Shown: piece by piece, positions 1 to 5,987 of the stretch
How the letters are laid out: each line of letters begins with the position of its first letter
Position numbering within the stretch: the stretch's first letter is position 1
DNA from: Alphaproteobacteria bacterium
GTDB taxonomy: Bacteria; Pseudomonadota; Alphaproteobacteria; GCA-2731375
DNA: 6,220 nucleotides
Direction: 5' to 3'
Assembly (NCBI GenBank): GCA_028281075.1
Contig: JANQKO010000186.1
Coordinates: 1-6,220, forward strand
Position numbers and translations under genes: made by a program
Notes under the pieces: generated by a model
Told to the model about the DNA's origin: nothing
Seen by the model: only the letters and a program-made list of their open reading frames with translations
The model's database searches: none

Positions 1-915
1 CGCGATCAGGACCTGGGTCGGATCGTCGGGCACGGCCTCGGCATAGACCGGAGTCCGCGGCACGGCCGGCGGGGTGTCGACGGCCGGCGCGGACGCCGAC
101 GCGGCCGAGGTCGTGACCTGTGACAGGGCCGGCAGGTCGCCGCCGGCCAGAACACTGGCATGCAGGCGCTGGTAGTAGTCGAGGTTCGCCGCCGCCATTT
201 CCGCCGGCAGGTCTCGGCGAACCAGCTTCTCGGTCGCCGGCAGATCGCCCTTCATGGCGTAGAGCAGGGCCAGGTTCTGGCGCACCTGCGGCGGCGTCTC
301 GGGCTGTCCGACGGCCCGCTCCAGGGCCGAGACGGCATCGGCGAGACGGCCGGCCTGGGCCAGCGAGAGCCCCAGATTGTTCAGCACGGCGATGTTCTCG
401 GGCGATAGATCGAGCGCCTTCAGGTAGTGGCTCTCGGCCTGGTCGTAGATGCCGAGCCGGTCATAGGCGATGCCCATGGCCGACAACACCTGCCAGTCGT
501 CCGGCCGGCCGATATTCGCCCGGGACAGGTGATCGAGGGCGGCCGACGGCTCGCCGAGGGACAGCTCGACCTTGCCGAGCTCGCCGAGCAGGCGCGCCTC
601 GTCCGGCCGCTCGCGCAGCGCCCGCTTGAGCACGGCGCGGGCCTCGCTGGCGCGCGACAGGTGGCGCAGGTTCCGCGACATGCTGATCAGCGAGTCCAGG
701 TCGTTGGCGTCGCGCCGGTACAGCGAGCCGAAATAGGACGCCGCCGTGGCATAGTCGCCGCGCAGCTCGGAGGCGGTCGCCGCCTCCGCCAGGCTGTTGC
801 CGAGCTTGGCGCTCATCTCGCTGTCGGAGGGCGCGCTGGCCGGGGTCTGACAGGCGCCGGCGGCGAGCGCCGCGCCGAGAGCGAAGACCAGGCGGAAGAG
901 ACTGCTGTGCTTCAT
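1..915 (-). CDS. tadD: TadD-like TPR lipoprotein of the Flp/Tad pilus, 3' end cut by the window edge
   Basis: The frame is open from an ATG at 915-913 to the left edge: 305 codons with no stop. The N-terminus is a lipoprotein signal: MKHSSLFR, a hydrophobic stretch, then a lipobox A19-G20-A21-C22, with alanine rather than leucine at -3. Residues about 46-245 are tandem tetratricopeptide helices. Typical TPR residues are visible in GIAYDRLGIYDQAESHYLKA and in LNNLGLSLAQAGRLADAVSA. After about residue 260 the chain becomes Ala/Ser/Pro-rich and is still open at the edge, so a further C-terminal segment or domain is possible. TadD-family proteins are outer-membrane TPR lipoproteins that help secretin assembly in Tad pili; this fits the tad genes nearby, but a generic TPR lipoprotein cannot be excluded. 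No in-frame start lies within the eight codons upstream, and the ribosome binding site is weak. Confidence 0.8.
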   Translation of the reverse strand, partial: MKHSSLFRLVFALGAALAAGACQTPASAPSDSEMSAKLGNSLAEAATASELRGDYATAASYFGSLYRRDANDLDSLISMSRNLRHLSRASEARAVLKRALRERPDEARLLGELGKVELSLGEPSAALDHLSRANIGRPDDWQVLSAMGIAYDRLGIYDQAESHYLKALDLSPENIAVLNNLGLSLAQAGRLADAVSALERAVGQPETPPQVRQNLALLYAMKGDLPATEKLVRRDLPAEMAAANLDYYQRLHASVLAGGDLPALSQVTTSAASASAPAVDTPPAVPRTPVYAEAVPDDPTQVLIA

Positions 916-1204
916 GGCGAACCAATGATCCGTTGCTAGACAGGGGCCGGGACCGGCCGGCCGGCGGATTCGGCGCGCGACACACCCCCCGCGCCGTTGC
1001 CCGTTACGCGGAAAAAGTAAACACGCGAATGGTTAACTAAGCTTCAATCCAGCCCGTGGCGCCGGGAAAACAAAGGCATCGATCCGGCAATGTTGCGCAG
1101 CTAAATTTTAAGATTCCCATAGTGAAATAGCCTATCGCGACGGCACTATCGCTTGCCGACAGGTCCGTCGTCTCCGAACGAACAATCCGGTCGAGGTCGA
1201 GATC
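916..1204. promoter_or_regulatory. Divergent intergenic region between the tadD-like gene and the pilus N-domain operon
   Basis: These 289 bases separate two divergently transcribed genes, so promoters for both should lie here. The half nearer tadD is very G/C-rich, with CCGG/GGCC runs at about 946-965. The centre (about 1010-1135) is distinctly A/T-richer, as expected for promoter DNA. No clear RNA gene or small ORF with a good ribosome binding site was seen. The 562-codon minus-strand frame that crosses this region is an antisense shadow of the two plus-strand genes. Confidence 0.6.
1018..1047 (-). promoter_or_regulatory. Candidate sigma70-type promoter for the tadD-like gene
   Basis: On the minus strand, TTGAAG (1047-1042) is followed after 18 bases by TGTTTA (1023-1018). 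This would leave a leader of about 100 bases before the ATG at 915. The match is only partial, and the site was chosen because it falls in the A/T-richer centre of the divergent region. Confidence 0.25.
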
Positions 1205-1780
1205 ATGGCTATTCTCAAGCTGCTGTCGCCGGGATCGCGCCGGGCGCGCCCGCGCCGCGCCGTTCCGGGCCGGATGCTGGCCGCGCTGGCCGCCGGCCTG
1301 TGCCTGGCCGCGTCGGGGGCCTGGGCGCAGGAGGCGCTGAGCGTGCAGGTCGGCAAGGCGGCGAAGCTGATCCTGCCGGCGCAGCCCGACGTCGTGGTGG
1401 TCGGCAACCCGGCCGTCGCCGACATCATCGTCGAGAACGCCCGGCTGATCTTCCTGATGGGCCTGATGCCCGGCGAGACCAACCTGATCGTGCTCGACCG
1501 GCGCGGCAACGAGCTGATCTCGGCGCCGGTGGTCGTGACCCCGAGCGACGCGCGCACGGTGACCGTGAACCGGGACGTGTCCGAGTTCACCTTTAGCTGC
1601 AATCCCCGCTGCGCCGGCGTGCCGACGCCGACCAGCGCCGAGGAAGCGCCCGCCGTCGCGGGCGGCGCGGGCGGCACCGGTACCGGCACCGCCAATGCCG
1701 ATCCCAACGACCCGGCCGCGGCGATGCAGAACTTCGCCGACGCCTTCTCCAACATGATGAATGTCACCACACCGCAGTAG
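1205..1780 (+). CDS. Secreted pilus-assembly protein: isolated CpaC/RcpA N-terminal domain
   Basis: This 191-residue protein has a Sec-type signal peptide: a basic segment (R12-R23), a hydrophobic core (about 24-36) and a likely signal peptidase I site after AWA41. Residues about 44-113 fit the N-terminal domain of Tad/type II/type III secretin-like proteins (T2SS-T3SS_pil_N, PF13629). The visible signature is VGKAAKLILP, then VVVGNPAVADIIV, then MPGETNLIVLDRRG. No secretin barrel follows. The chain instead ends in a short segment with two cysteines (C132, C136; motif CNPRC), then a Gly/Ala/Thr/Pro-rich tail. Full CpaC/RcpA secretins are roughly two to three times longer, so this is a stand-alone N-domain, probably periplasmic, that may interact with the outer-membrane secretin. 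The ATG is preceded by GAGG at 1193-1196, eight bases upstream. The next gene follows after 39 bases and is likely co-transcribed. Family assignment is firm; exact role is inferred. Confidence 0.85.
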   Translation: MAILKLLSPGSRRARPRRAVPGRMLAALAAGLCLAASGAWAQEALSVQVGKAAKLILPAQPDVVVVGNPAVADIIVENARLIFLMGLMPGETNLIVLDRRGNELISAPVVVTPSDARTVTVNRDVSEFTFSCNPRCAGVPTPTSAEEAPAVAGGAGGTGTGTANADPNDPAAAMQNFADAFSNMMNVTTPQ

Positions 1781-1819
1781 CAAGGCAAGGCAGAGCCGGA
1801 CGTCGGGCTGGACAGGCCG

Positions 1820-2668
1820 ATGAAGATTCTCGTTGTCGACGGCGATCAACTGTTTGCCCGGCTGCTGAAGGCGAAGCTGGAGAAGTGGGGGCATCGCGTG
1901 ACCGTCGAGCATGACGGTGCCGCGGCCTATCGCCGGATCCGGAAGGAATCCTTCCGCACGGTGATCCTGGACTGGGATCTGCCGGGCATGAACGGGCCCG
2001 AGCTGTGCACGAAGATCCGCGCCATGCAGCGCAGCCACTATACCTATGTCGCCTTCTACACGGCGAAGACCGACCGGGACAGCCTGCTGGCCGGCCTGGA
2101 GGTCGGCGCCGACGACTATCTGATGAAGCCGCTCAACGTGGTCGAGCTGCGCCTGCGGATGCAGCGGGGCGAGCGGCTGCTGAGCCTCGAGGACAAGCTG
2201 CTGGCGAAGGCCGGCGAGGACCCGTCGACCGGCGTCGTGAACGCCGCCGGCTTCCGCCAGTTCTTCCGCGTGGTGCTGGCCGAGGCCCGGCGCACCCGGG
2301 CCGACGGCACGCTGATGTTCGTGTCGGTGCGCAATTTCGCGCACGTGCTGCGGGCGCACGGCTACAACCCCGCCCACGGCATGATGCGGGAGGTGGCGGC
2401 GGTGCTGCGCCGCGGCGTCCGCGAGAGCGACCTGGTCGGCAAGACCGCCGACGACACGTTCTGCGTGCTGCTGCAGAGCACGCACCACGCCGCCAGCGGC
2501 CCGGTGACCGAGAAGCTGGCCGTGCGCCTGCGCAACCTGGCGATCTATGTCGAGGACACGACCCTGCACCCCGACGTCGCCATCACCGTGCGCGGCTATC
2601 CGCAGGGCAATCTGAGCGGCGAGCAGATCCTGGACGGCGGCGACGACCGCCTGCCGGTGGCGAGCTAG
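1820..2668 (+). CDS. Response regulator with receiver domain and degenerate GGDEF-like domain
   Basis: This is a 282-residue cytoplasmic protein. Residues 1-115 are a CheY-like receiver. The acidic pocket is D7 and D9 (G8 replaces the usual middle acid), the phospho-acceptor is D51 in ILDWDLPGMNG, the switch threonine is T81, and the conserved lysine is K103 in ADDYLMKP. A short linker leads to residues about 133-245, which align by eye with a GGDEF diguanylate cyclase: DPSTGVVNAAGF matches the usual DPLTGLxNRRGF, and REVAAVLRRGVRESDLVG matches the helix before the active loop. The active-site signature GGDEF is replaced by ADDTF (210-214), and the metal-binding Asp of the usual D-x-D-x-F strand is replaced (VSVRNF, 168-173). 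It therefore probably makes no c-di-GMP and acts as a phosphorylation-controlled adaptor or nucleotide-binding relic. It lies 39 bases after the pilus N-domain gene, which suggests control of the pilus. The partner histidine kinase is not in the window. Confidence 0.85.
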   Translation: MKILVVDGDQLFARLLKAKLEKWGHRVTVEHDGAAAYRRIRKESFRTVILDWDLPGMNGPELCTKIRAMQRSHYTYVAFYTAKTDRDSLLAGLEVGADDYLMKPLNVVELRLRMQRGERLLSLEDKLLAKAGEDPSTGVVNAAGFRQFFRVVLAEARRTRADGTLMFVSVRNFAHVLRAHGYNPAHGMMREVAAVLRRGVRESDLVGKTADDTFCVLLQSTHHAASGPVTEKLAVRLRNLAIYVEDTTLHPDVAITVRGYPQGNLSGEQILDGGDDRLPVAS

Positions 2669-2670
2669 GA

Positions 2671-2713
2671 CGGGACGGCATCCCGCCGGATCGCCTGACC
2701 TGACGCAGGCGAT
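2671..2713 (+). terminator. Candidate tandem-hairpin terminator after the response regulator
   Basis: Two hairpins lie directly after the stop codon. The first is CGGGA-cggca-TCCCG (2671-2685). The second is ATCGCCTG (2690-2697) and CAGGCGAT (2706-2713), a perfect 8-bp stem with an 8-base loop. No run of T follows, so a classical Rho-independent terminator is not shown. The position between convergent genes is the main support. Confidence 0.35.
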
Positions 2714-2727
2714 GGCGCGCGACACAA

Positions 2728-2794
2728 ACTGTCACTAATTTCCTGTCTCACACAAAGGGTGCAGTCGATGGGACTGTCCCTACCAATTTCCCGT
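2728..2794. repeat. Imperfect direct repeat ACTGTC-n-CTA..ATTTCC-n-GT
   Basis: Copy 1 is at 2728-2746 (ACTGTCACTAATTTCCTGT). Copy 2 is at 2773-2794 and differs by two substitutions and a three-base insertion after CTA (a CC-A stretch before ATTTCC). Copy 2 also forms the right half of the palindrome GGGAC-T-GTCCC at 2770-2780. The two copies are 45 bases apart within the convergent junction. Function is unknown; a small dispersed repeat or the remains of one is possible. Confidence 0.4.
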
Positions 2795-2842
2795 GCGAAG
2801 CCCCCGGTCGTCATGCCCGCCGCCGTCCCGCGCCGTCCCGTT

Positions 2843-4393
2843 CTAGCTGCCGATCCGCAGGTTGCTGAGCTCCTGGGCGATCTCCTGGAACACGGTCCTG
2901 AGCTCGGCGTTGGTCGGCGAGTTGAAGTACATGGCCGGCGTCGTCGCGCAGTTCTCGTAGAGAGACCGCAGGCTGGAGCTCGTCACCTGGAAGGTGATGG
3001 TGTAGAGCCGGATATGCTGCGGGTCCGGATGCGGGTTGATGCCCTTGATCAGGTTGCAGATCTGGGTGAACTTGGCATCGACCTGGTCCTCGGCGAGATA
3101 GCGGTTGGTGGTGCCGAGGCGGCCCTCGTGCAGGAAGCCGTAGCCGCCATAGTCCGACAGGTTCGGCGTATAACCCTGGCAGCAGACCTGGTTCACGCCG
3201 TCCGTCAGCATGATGATGGCCTTGACCGTGCTGTCGTCGTTATAGCCCGTGCCCTCGGTGTAGGGCACGCCGGGCGAGATCGTCCGCAATCCCCAGATCA
3301 GGCCGAGCGCGCCATTGGTGCCGCTGTTGTTCCACGCGTCCATCGCGTTCACCTCGGCGAACAGCCTGTCACGGTCGTTGGTCAGCGGCACGATCTCCTG
3401 CGGGCAGCTCTTGTTCGGGCCCCGGGTCGACTGGGGCGTCTCGTCGATCGAGACGGTCGCGGCCTGATCGATGTACTTGCTGCGCCGCTCCTGGCGGGTG
3501 AAGAAGCTGCCGCCGCCATCGTCGTCCATATAGTCGTTGTTGACGTAGTAGTTGTTGTCCGGCTCGTCGGCCCAGAAATACGGCACCCAGTAGGTGTTCG
3601 GGATGCCGGCCGTGGGCGCCGTGTCCTGCACGTCATAGGGCGCCGGCCGGGCCTCGACGCAACCCTTCCAGGCCACACCGAGATCGGCGAACAGCGTGTG
3701 GTGGTTCGGCTTGCCGGTCATGTTGACGCCGTTATAGGCGGCCGTGCCGGCCTGGTCCGTGTAGGCAATGTTGCCCGTGCCGATATTGACCGTGGTCACA
3801 TAAGGCACCATGCCGACCTTCAGGTTCGGCGGAAACGCCTGGTTGCCGAACAGGATGTCGACCAGGTCGTAGGCCGCGGTCCGCAGGGCGGCGATCTTGC
3901 CGCTGTGCCGCATGGAGCCGGTATTGTCGAGCACCAGCACGACCTCCATGCCCTTGACCTCGCGCACGATGGTCGAGTTCTCGGCGACCGTGATGTTGTG
4001 CACGCCGAGCACCGACATCAGCGTCGCGTTGACATCGGCCGTGGCGGTCAGGGTGATGGTGTTGTCGACGATGGTCATGACCGGCGTCGCCGGCACGCCG
4101 ATCTCGTGGGCCGGATAGTTGGCGTCGAAATAGCGCTGCATGACGGCTTCGAGCTGGGCCTGATCGCCGGACGACGAGCCGACCGCCAGACCGGCCGCGT
4201 CCAGGGCCATGCCCAGGCGCTGCTTGACCAGATAGGCGCGGGAGATGTCGATCGCCGCGCCACCGGCCGCCACCATCGGGATCAACGCGAAGATGAACAC
4301 GATCGCCACCGCGCCGCGGCGGTCGTCGACGAAACGACGCCCCTGGCCGGCGAGGCGCCGCCAGGCGTCCATACAGCGTTCGGAAAACCGCAT
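2843..4393 (-). CDS. tadG: TadG-like pilus protein with TadE/G anchor and von Willebrand factor A domain
   Basis: This 516-residue protein opens with a basic cytoplasmic segment and then a Tad-type anchor (RRGAVAIVFIFALIP, transmembrane about 29-50), followed by the usual D49-ISRAYLVKQRL and ALDAAGLAVG of the TadG N-terminal domain (PF13400 type). A vWA domain starts at about 150 (VVLVLDNTGSM). The MIDAS residues D156, T158 and S160 are present, with the later T359 (SGTNGALGLIWGLRTISP) and D398 (MLTDG) at the expected places. Between them lies a long insertion (about 230-330) rich in Tyr, Asn and Asp, including NNYYVNNDYMDDDGGG. The Gly27 of the prepilin-like site is kept, but position +5 is Val32 instead of Glu. 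The protein is probably anchored in the inner membrane with its vWA domain in the periplasm. AAGGGAG (4401-4407), seven bases upstream, fixes the ATG. It is the last gene of the three-gene tad operon, 48 bases after its neighbour. Confidence 0.9.
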   Translation of the reverse strand: MRFSERCMDAWRRLAGQGRRFVDDRRGAVAIVFIFALIPMVAAGGAAIDISRAYLVKQRLGMALDAAGLAVGSSSGDQAQLEAVMQRYFDANYPAHEIGVPATPVMTIVDNTITLTATADVNATLMSVLGVHNITVAENSTIVREVKGMEVVLVLDNTGSMRHSGKIAALRTAAYDLVDILFGNQAFPPNLKVGMVPYVTTVNIGTGNIAYTDQAGTAAYNGVNMTGKPNHHTLFADLGVAWKGCVEARPAPYDVQDTAPTAGIPNTYWVPYFWADEPDNNYYVNNDYMDDDGGGSFFTRQERRSKYIDQAATVSIDETPQSTRGPNKSCPQEIVPLTNDRDRLFAEVNAMDAWNNSGTNGALGLIWGLRTISPGVPYTEGTGYNDDSTVKAIIMLTDGVNQVCCQGYTPNLSDYGGYGFLHEGRLGTTNRYLAEDQVDAKFTQICNLIKGINPHPDPQHIRLYTITFQVTSSSLRSLYENCATTPAMYFNSPTNAELRTVFQEIAQELSNLRIGS

Positions 4394-4441
4394 CGCTCGT
4401 CTCCCTTCAGCAGATTCCAGTTCCGGCGGCGCGGCGGCGCG

Positions 4442-4999
4442 TCACAGCTTCTGGACGCGCTTGCTCTTCCGCGGCCGCAGATAGACCCGGTCGGTGATCG
4501 TGAACGGGGACATGATCAGATCGCTGTAGGCCGGCGAGAAGCTGTATTCGATCTGCACCGCGATCACGCTCTGATCCTCCTCCAGCAATCCCGTCGGGAT
4601 GTTGGTGTCGCCGGCGCTGGCCGCCGGCCCGCCGCCCCGGGCGACGCTCCAGGCGAGCTGCGGCGAGGTGCTGCCGGGATCGGTCACGACGCTGGAGATC
4701 ACCATCCGGGTATTGTTCGGAAACGGCGCGATGATCTGCTCCATCGCCGAGAACACGTCGGCCAGCTCGGGGTCGGTGATGGCGGTCAACTGCGCCACCA
4801 GGTCGCCGCCGATATGGGCCGAGCGCGACACCTTGCGGTCGAGCAGCAGGGCATCGCCCAGTTCGATGGAACCCAGGAAGACCAGCAGCATGATCGGCAC
4901 GACGAAGGCGAACTCGATCGAGGCCACGCCGCGCCGGCAGGCCCGCAGCCGCCGCCAGCGCCGATACCAGCGAATGCCGCTTATCCACATCCCGCTCAC
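4442..4999 (-). CDS. TadE/TadF-family pseudopilin
   Basis: This 185-residue protein has a short basic leader (many Arg, residues 10-23) followed by G24|VASIEFAFVVPIMLLVFLG. Gly at -1 and Glu29 at +5 match the site cut by the TadV prepilin peptidase, and residues 25-48 form the single hydrophobic helix of the TadE-like domain (PF07811). The rest is a periplasmic domain of about 135 residues ending in a basic tail (RPRKSKRVQKL). TadE and TadF are processed pseudopilins needed for Flp pilus assembly; sequence alone does not say which of the two this is, so no symbol is given. The start is GTG at 4999, supported by GGAG (5006-5009) six bases upstream; an ATG three codons later is a weaker alternative. 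Only 11 bases separate it from the upstream pseudopilin gene, so the two are surely co-transcribed. Confidence 0.87.
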   Translation of the reverse strand: MSGMWISGIRWYRRWRRLRACRRGVASIEFAFVVPIMLLVFLGSIELGDALLLDRKVSRSAHIGGDLVAQLTAITDPELADVFSAMEQIIAPFPNNTRMVISSVVTDPGSTSPQLAWSVARGGGPAASAGDTNIPTGLLEEDQSVIAVQIEYSFSPAYSDLIMSPFTITDRVYLRPRKSKRVQKL

Positions 5000-5009
5000 C
5001 GTCGGCTCC
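5000..5009 (-). promoter_or_regulatory. Ribosome binding site deciding the GTG start at 4999
   Basis: GGAG occupies 5009-5006 on the minus strand, with six bases to the GTG at 4999. It lies in the short gap just after the TGA (5013-5011) of the previous gene. The in-frame ATG at 4990 would place it 15 bases away, so the GTG is preferred. Confidence 0.55.
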
Positions 5010-5010
5010 G

Positions 5011-5562
5011 TCAGCCACTGGCCGGGTTGCCGAAGGGCTCGTTCATGAACACGGACGTGGAAACGAGCTGCCGGCTGTTGCTGGCGCCGTCGCCGAGCAG
5101 ATGGCCGACCATCGGCGTCATGAAGTTCCAGCGATAGGCCACCCGTACCAGGACCACGTCACCCGGCCCGCCGGGCAGGAACTGGTTGCTGTCGGGCAGG
5201 CCGTCGGCATCGACGAAATCCGGATAGACCACGTCGCCGAAATCATCATAGCGACGCACGTCGATCACGGCATTGCCGCAGGTCATCAGGCCGGACAGGC
5301 CATTGCAGAGCAGTGTCGAGAAGGTGCCGGTGGGATCGCCGGACGACTGCACCATGCCGGTGCGGATCTGCCGCGCCGCCTCGCCGACCTGGCCCTCGAG
5401 GGTGGCGGCGGCGAAAAACATGGTCGAGACCTCGAAGATGCCGAACGACAGCACGAAGAACGGCGGCAGCACCAGGGCCGCTTCCAGCGCGGTAATCCCG
5501 CGCCGGCACCGGGCGAGCGCCGTCGCCGCCCGAGGCAGCCTTTTCATCACATCCCGCAACAC
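5011..5562 (-). CDS. tadE: TadE-family pseudopilin, first gene of the minus-strand tad operon
   Basis: This 183-residue protein has a basic leader ending RCRRG22, followed by ITALEAALVLPPFFVLSFGI. Gly at -1 and Glu27 at +5 give a TadV-type prepilin-peptidase site, and residues 23-47 are the hydrophobic helix of the TadE-like domain (PF07811). The periplasmic part contains two cysteines, C86 and C95 (LLCNGLSGLMTCGN), followed by VIDVRRYDDF. This cysteine pair and the valine/aspartate strand are typical of TadE proteins and suggest a disulfide. The GTG at 5562 is preferred because GGGGAG (5571-5576) is eight bases upstream. An internal ATG at 5547 has no good ribosome binding site, and an out-of-frame ATG at 5567 ends after six codons. 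The expected role is a minor pseudopilin of the Flp pilus at the inner membrane. TadE versus TadF naming is by similarity of style, not by search. Confidence 0.87.
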   Translation of the reverse strand: MLRDVMKRLPRAATALARCRRGITALEAALVLPPFFVLSFGIFEVSTMFFAAATLEGQVGEAARQIRTGMVQSSGDPTGTFSTLLCNGLSGLMTCGNAVIDVRRYDDFGDVVYPDFVDADGLPDSNQFLPGGPGDVVLVRVAYRWNFMTPMVGHLLGDGASNSRQLVSTSVFMNEPFGNPASG

Positions 5563-5576
5563 GGCATGTTCTCCCC
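5563..5576 (-). promoter_or_regulatory. Ribosome binding site deciding the GTG start at 5562
   Basis: GGGGAG (5576-5571 on the minus strand) lies eight bases before GTG 5562 and only three bases before the out-of-frame ATG at 5567. The spacing favours the GTG. Confidence 0.55.
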
Positions 5577-5659
5577 AAGAGCTTCGCGACAGGCGCCGGC
5601 CGGATCTGTGTCCGTTTGCCGAGCGGGCCGTTCAACCCTCACCCATCGCCGACCGCCGG

Positions 5660-5677
5660 TTCGGTTGTCCAACCGAA
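5660..5677. promoter_or_regulatory. 18-bp palindrome, candidate operator of the tad operon
   Basis: TTCGGTTG-tc-CAACCGAA is a perfect 8-bp inverted repeat around a 2-base centre, about 98 bases before the GTG of the first tad gene. The almost absent loop fits a site for a dimeric DNA-binding protein better than an RNA hairpin, though a 6-bp stem with a larger loop is also possible. No matching regulator is in the window. Confidence 0.4.
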
Positions 5678-5733
5678 GCCATCTAACGTCGTCGACCAGC
5701 GGAAGCATCGTCGACGAACGGAGGCGTTGCGGT

Positions 5734-5762
5734 ATATTACGCCCGAAAGAAATTAATGAAAT
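5734..5762 (-). promoter_or_regulatory. Weak sigma70-like promoter candidate for the tad operon
   Basis: On the minus strand ATTTCA (5762-5757) is followed after 17 bases by TAATAT (5739-5734). The -10 element is good and the -35 element is poor. It sits at the edge of the AT-rich island, which could act as an UP-like element. The leader would be about 165 bases long and would include the palindrome at 5660-5677. Confidence 0.25.
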
Positions 5763-5800
5763 ATAAACTCGGCGAAACCATGTTTTTACTAAAAAAGTCG

Positions 5801-5870
5801 ATATTTTCTTTTAAATATTCAAGTTAAAATATCAAAATATTCAATAAAAATTTTAATATGGAAAACATAA
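5801..5870. other. Strongly AT-rich island
   Basis: Only 8 of these 70 bases are G or C, whereas the rest of the window is GC-rich. The island contains AAATATTCAA twice (5813-5822 and 5835-5844; starts 22 bases apart, about two helical turns) and AAAATAT twice in tandem (5826-5832 and 5834-5840). There are also A-tract/T-tract runs around 5846-5854. It lies between the tad operon leader and the palindrome cluster. It may be curved DNA, a silencer or UP-element region, or the edge of inserted DNA. Confidence 0.6.
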
Positions 5871-5901
5871 CACGGCCGAATTGGCGGCATGGCGGCGGAT
5901 G

Positions 5902-5969
5902 TCACCGCCAAGGCACCAAGAGCAGGCCGCCGTTGCCTGTCCCTTGGTGTCTTGGCGCCTTGGCGGTGA
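5902..5969. repeat. Palindromic repeat unit A
   Basis: The arms 5902-5921 and 5950-5969 pair over 20 positions with one mismatch (outer 13 bp perfect, TCACCGCCAAGGC). An inner 5-bp stem, CAGGC (5923-5927) with GCCTG (5935-5939), caps the structure. The right side has nine extra bases (CCCTTGGTG, 5941-5949), which look like a third iteration of the arm word missing from the left side. It is the first of three related palindromes. Confidence 0.75.
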
Positions 5970-5987
5970 AATCACCTGAAAAACGGT

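Larger units (their letters stand above)
2669..2842. other. Convergent intergenic junction with small palindromes and a direct repeat
   Basis: This stretch lies between the 3' ends of the response-regulator gene (plus) and the tadG-like gene (minus), so it should hold terminators for both. It contains two small hairpins, an 11-base palindrome GGGAC-T-GTCCC (2770-2780), and an imperfect direct repeat annotated separately. Two adjacent copies of CGCCGTCCCG (2821-2830 and 2831-2840) lie just before the minus-strand stop codon. No ORF with a credible ribosome binding site was seen. Confidence 0.5.
5577..5800. other. Upstream leader region of the tadE operon
   Basis: No gene with a believable start was found here. 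The region moves from G/C-rich near tadE to A/T-rich on its right. It contains the palindrome at 5660-5677, two direct copies of TCGTCGAC (5689-5696 and 5708-5715), and a weak promoter candidate at 5734-5762. It most likely carries the promoter and control sites of the three-gene tad operon. Confidence 0.5.

Noticed and set aside
427..939. Plus-strand frame of 170 codons opposite the tadD-like gene
   Set aside because: It is a shadow of the TPR gene; the minus-strand frame gives a lipoprotein signal and TPR motifs.
1086..1098. Sigma54-type -24/-12 site (CGGCAATGTTGC)
   Set aside because: The GG to GC spacing is too short for the consensus.
1093..1123. Sigma70-like promoter for the gene at 1205 (TTGCGC with CATAGT)
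   Set aside because: The spacer is 19 bases and both boxes are poor, so it cannot be told from chance.
1037..2725. 562-codon open frame on the minus strand
   Set aside because: It is antisense to the pilus N-domain and response-regulator genes, is rich in His/Gln/Arg/Gly with no motif, and has no suitable ribosome binding site.
2759..5137. 792-codon open frame on the plus strand
   Set aside because: It lies antisense to three well-supported tad genes. Its composition is Arg/His/Val/Gly-rich without domains, which is typical of a frame kept open by high GC.
5101..5766. Plus-strand frame of 221 codons opposite tadE and its leader
   Set aside because: It overlaps a clear TadE pseudopilin on the other strand and shows no recognisable motif.
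5811..5827. CtrA-like box TTAA-N-TTAA
   Set aside because: The spacing between the two TTAA halves is nine bases, not the seven of the CtrA consensus.
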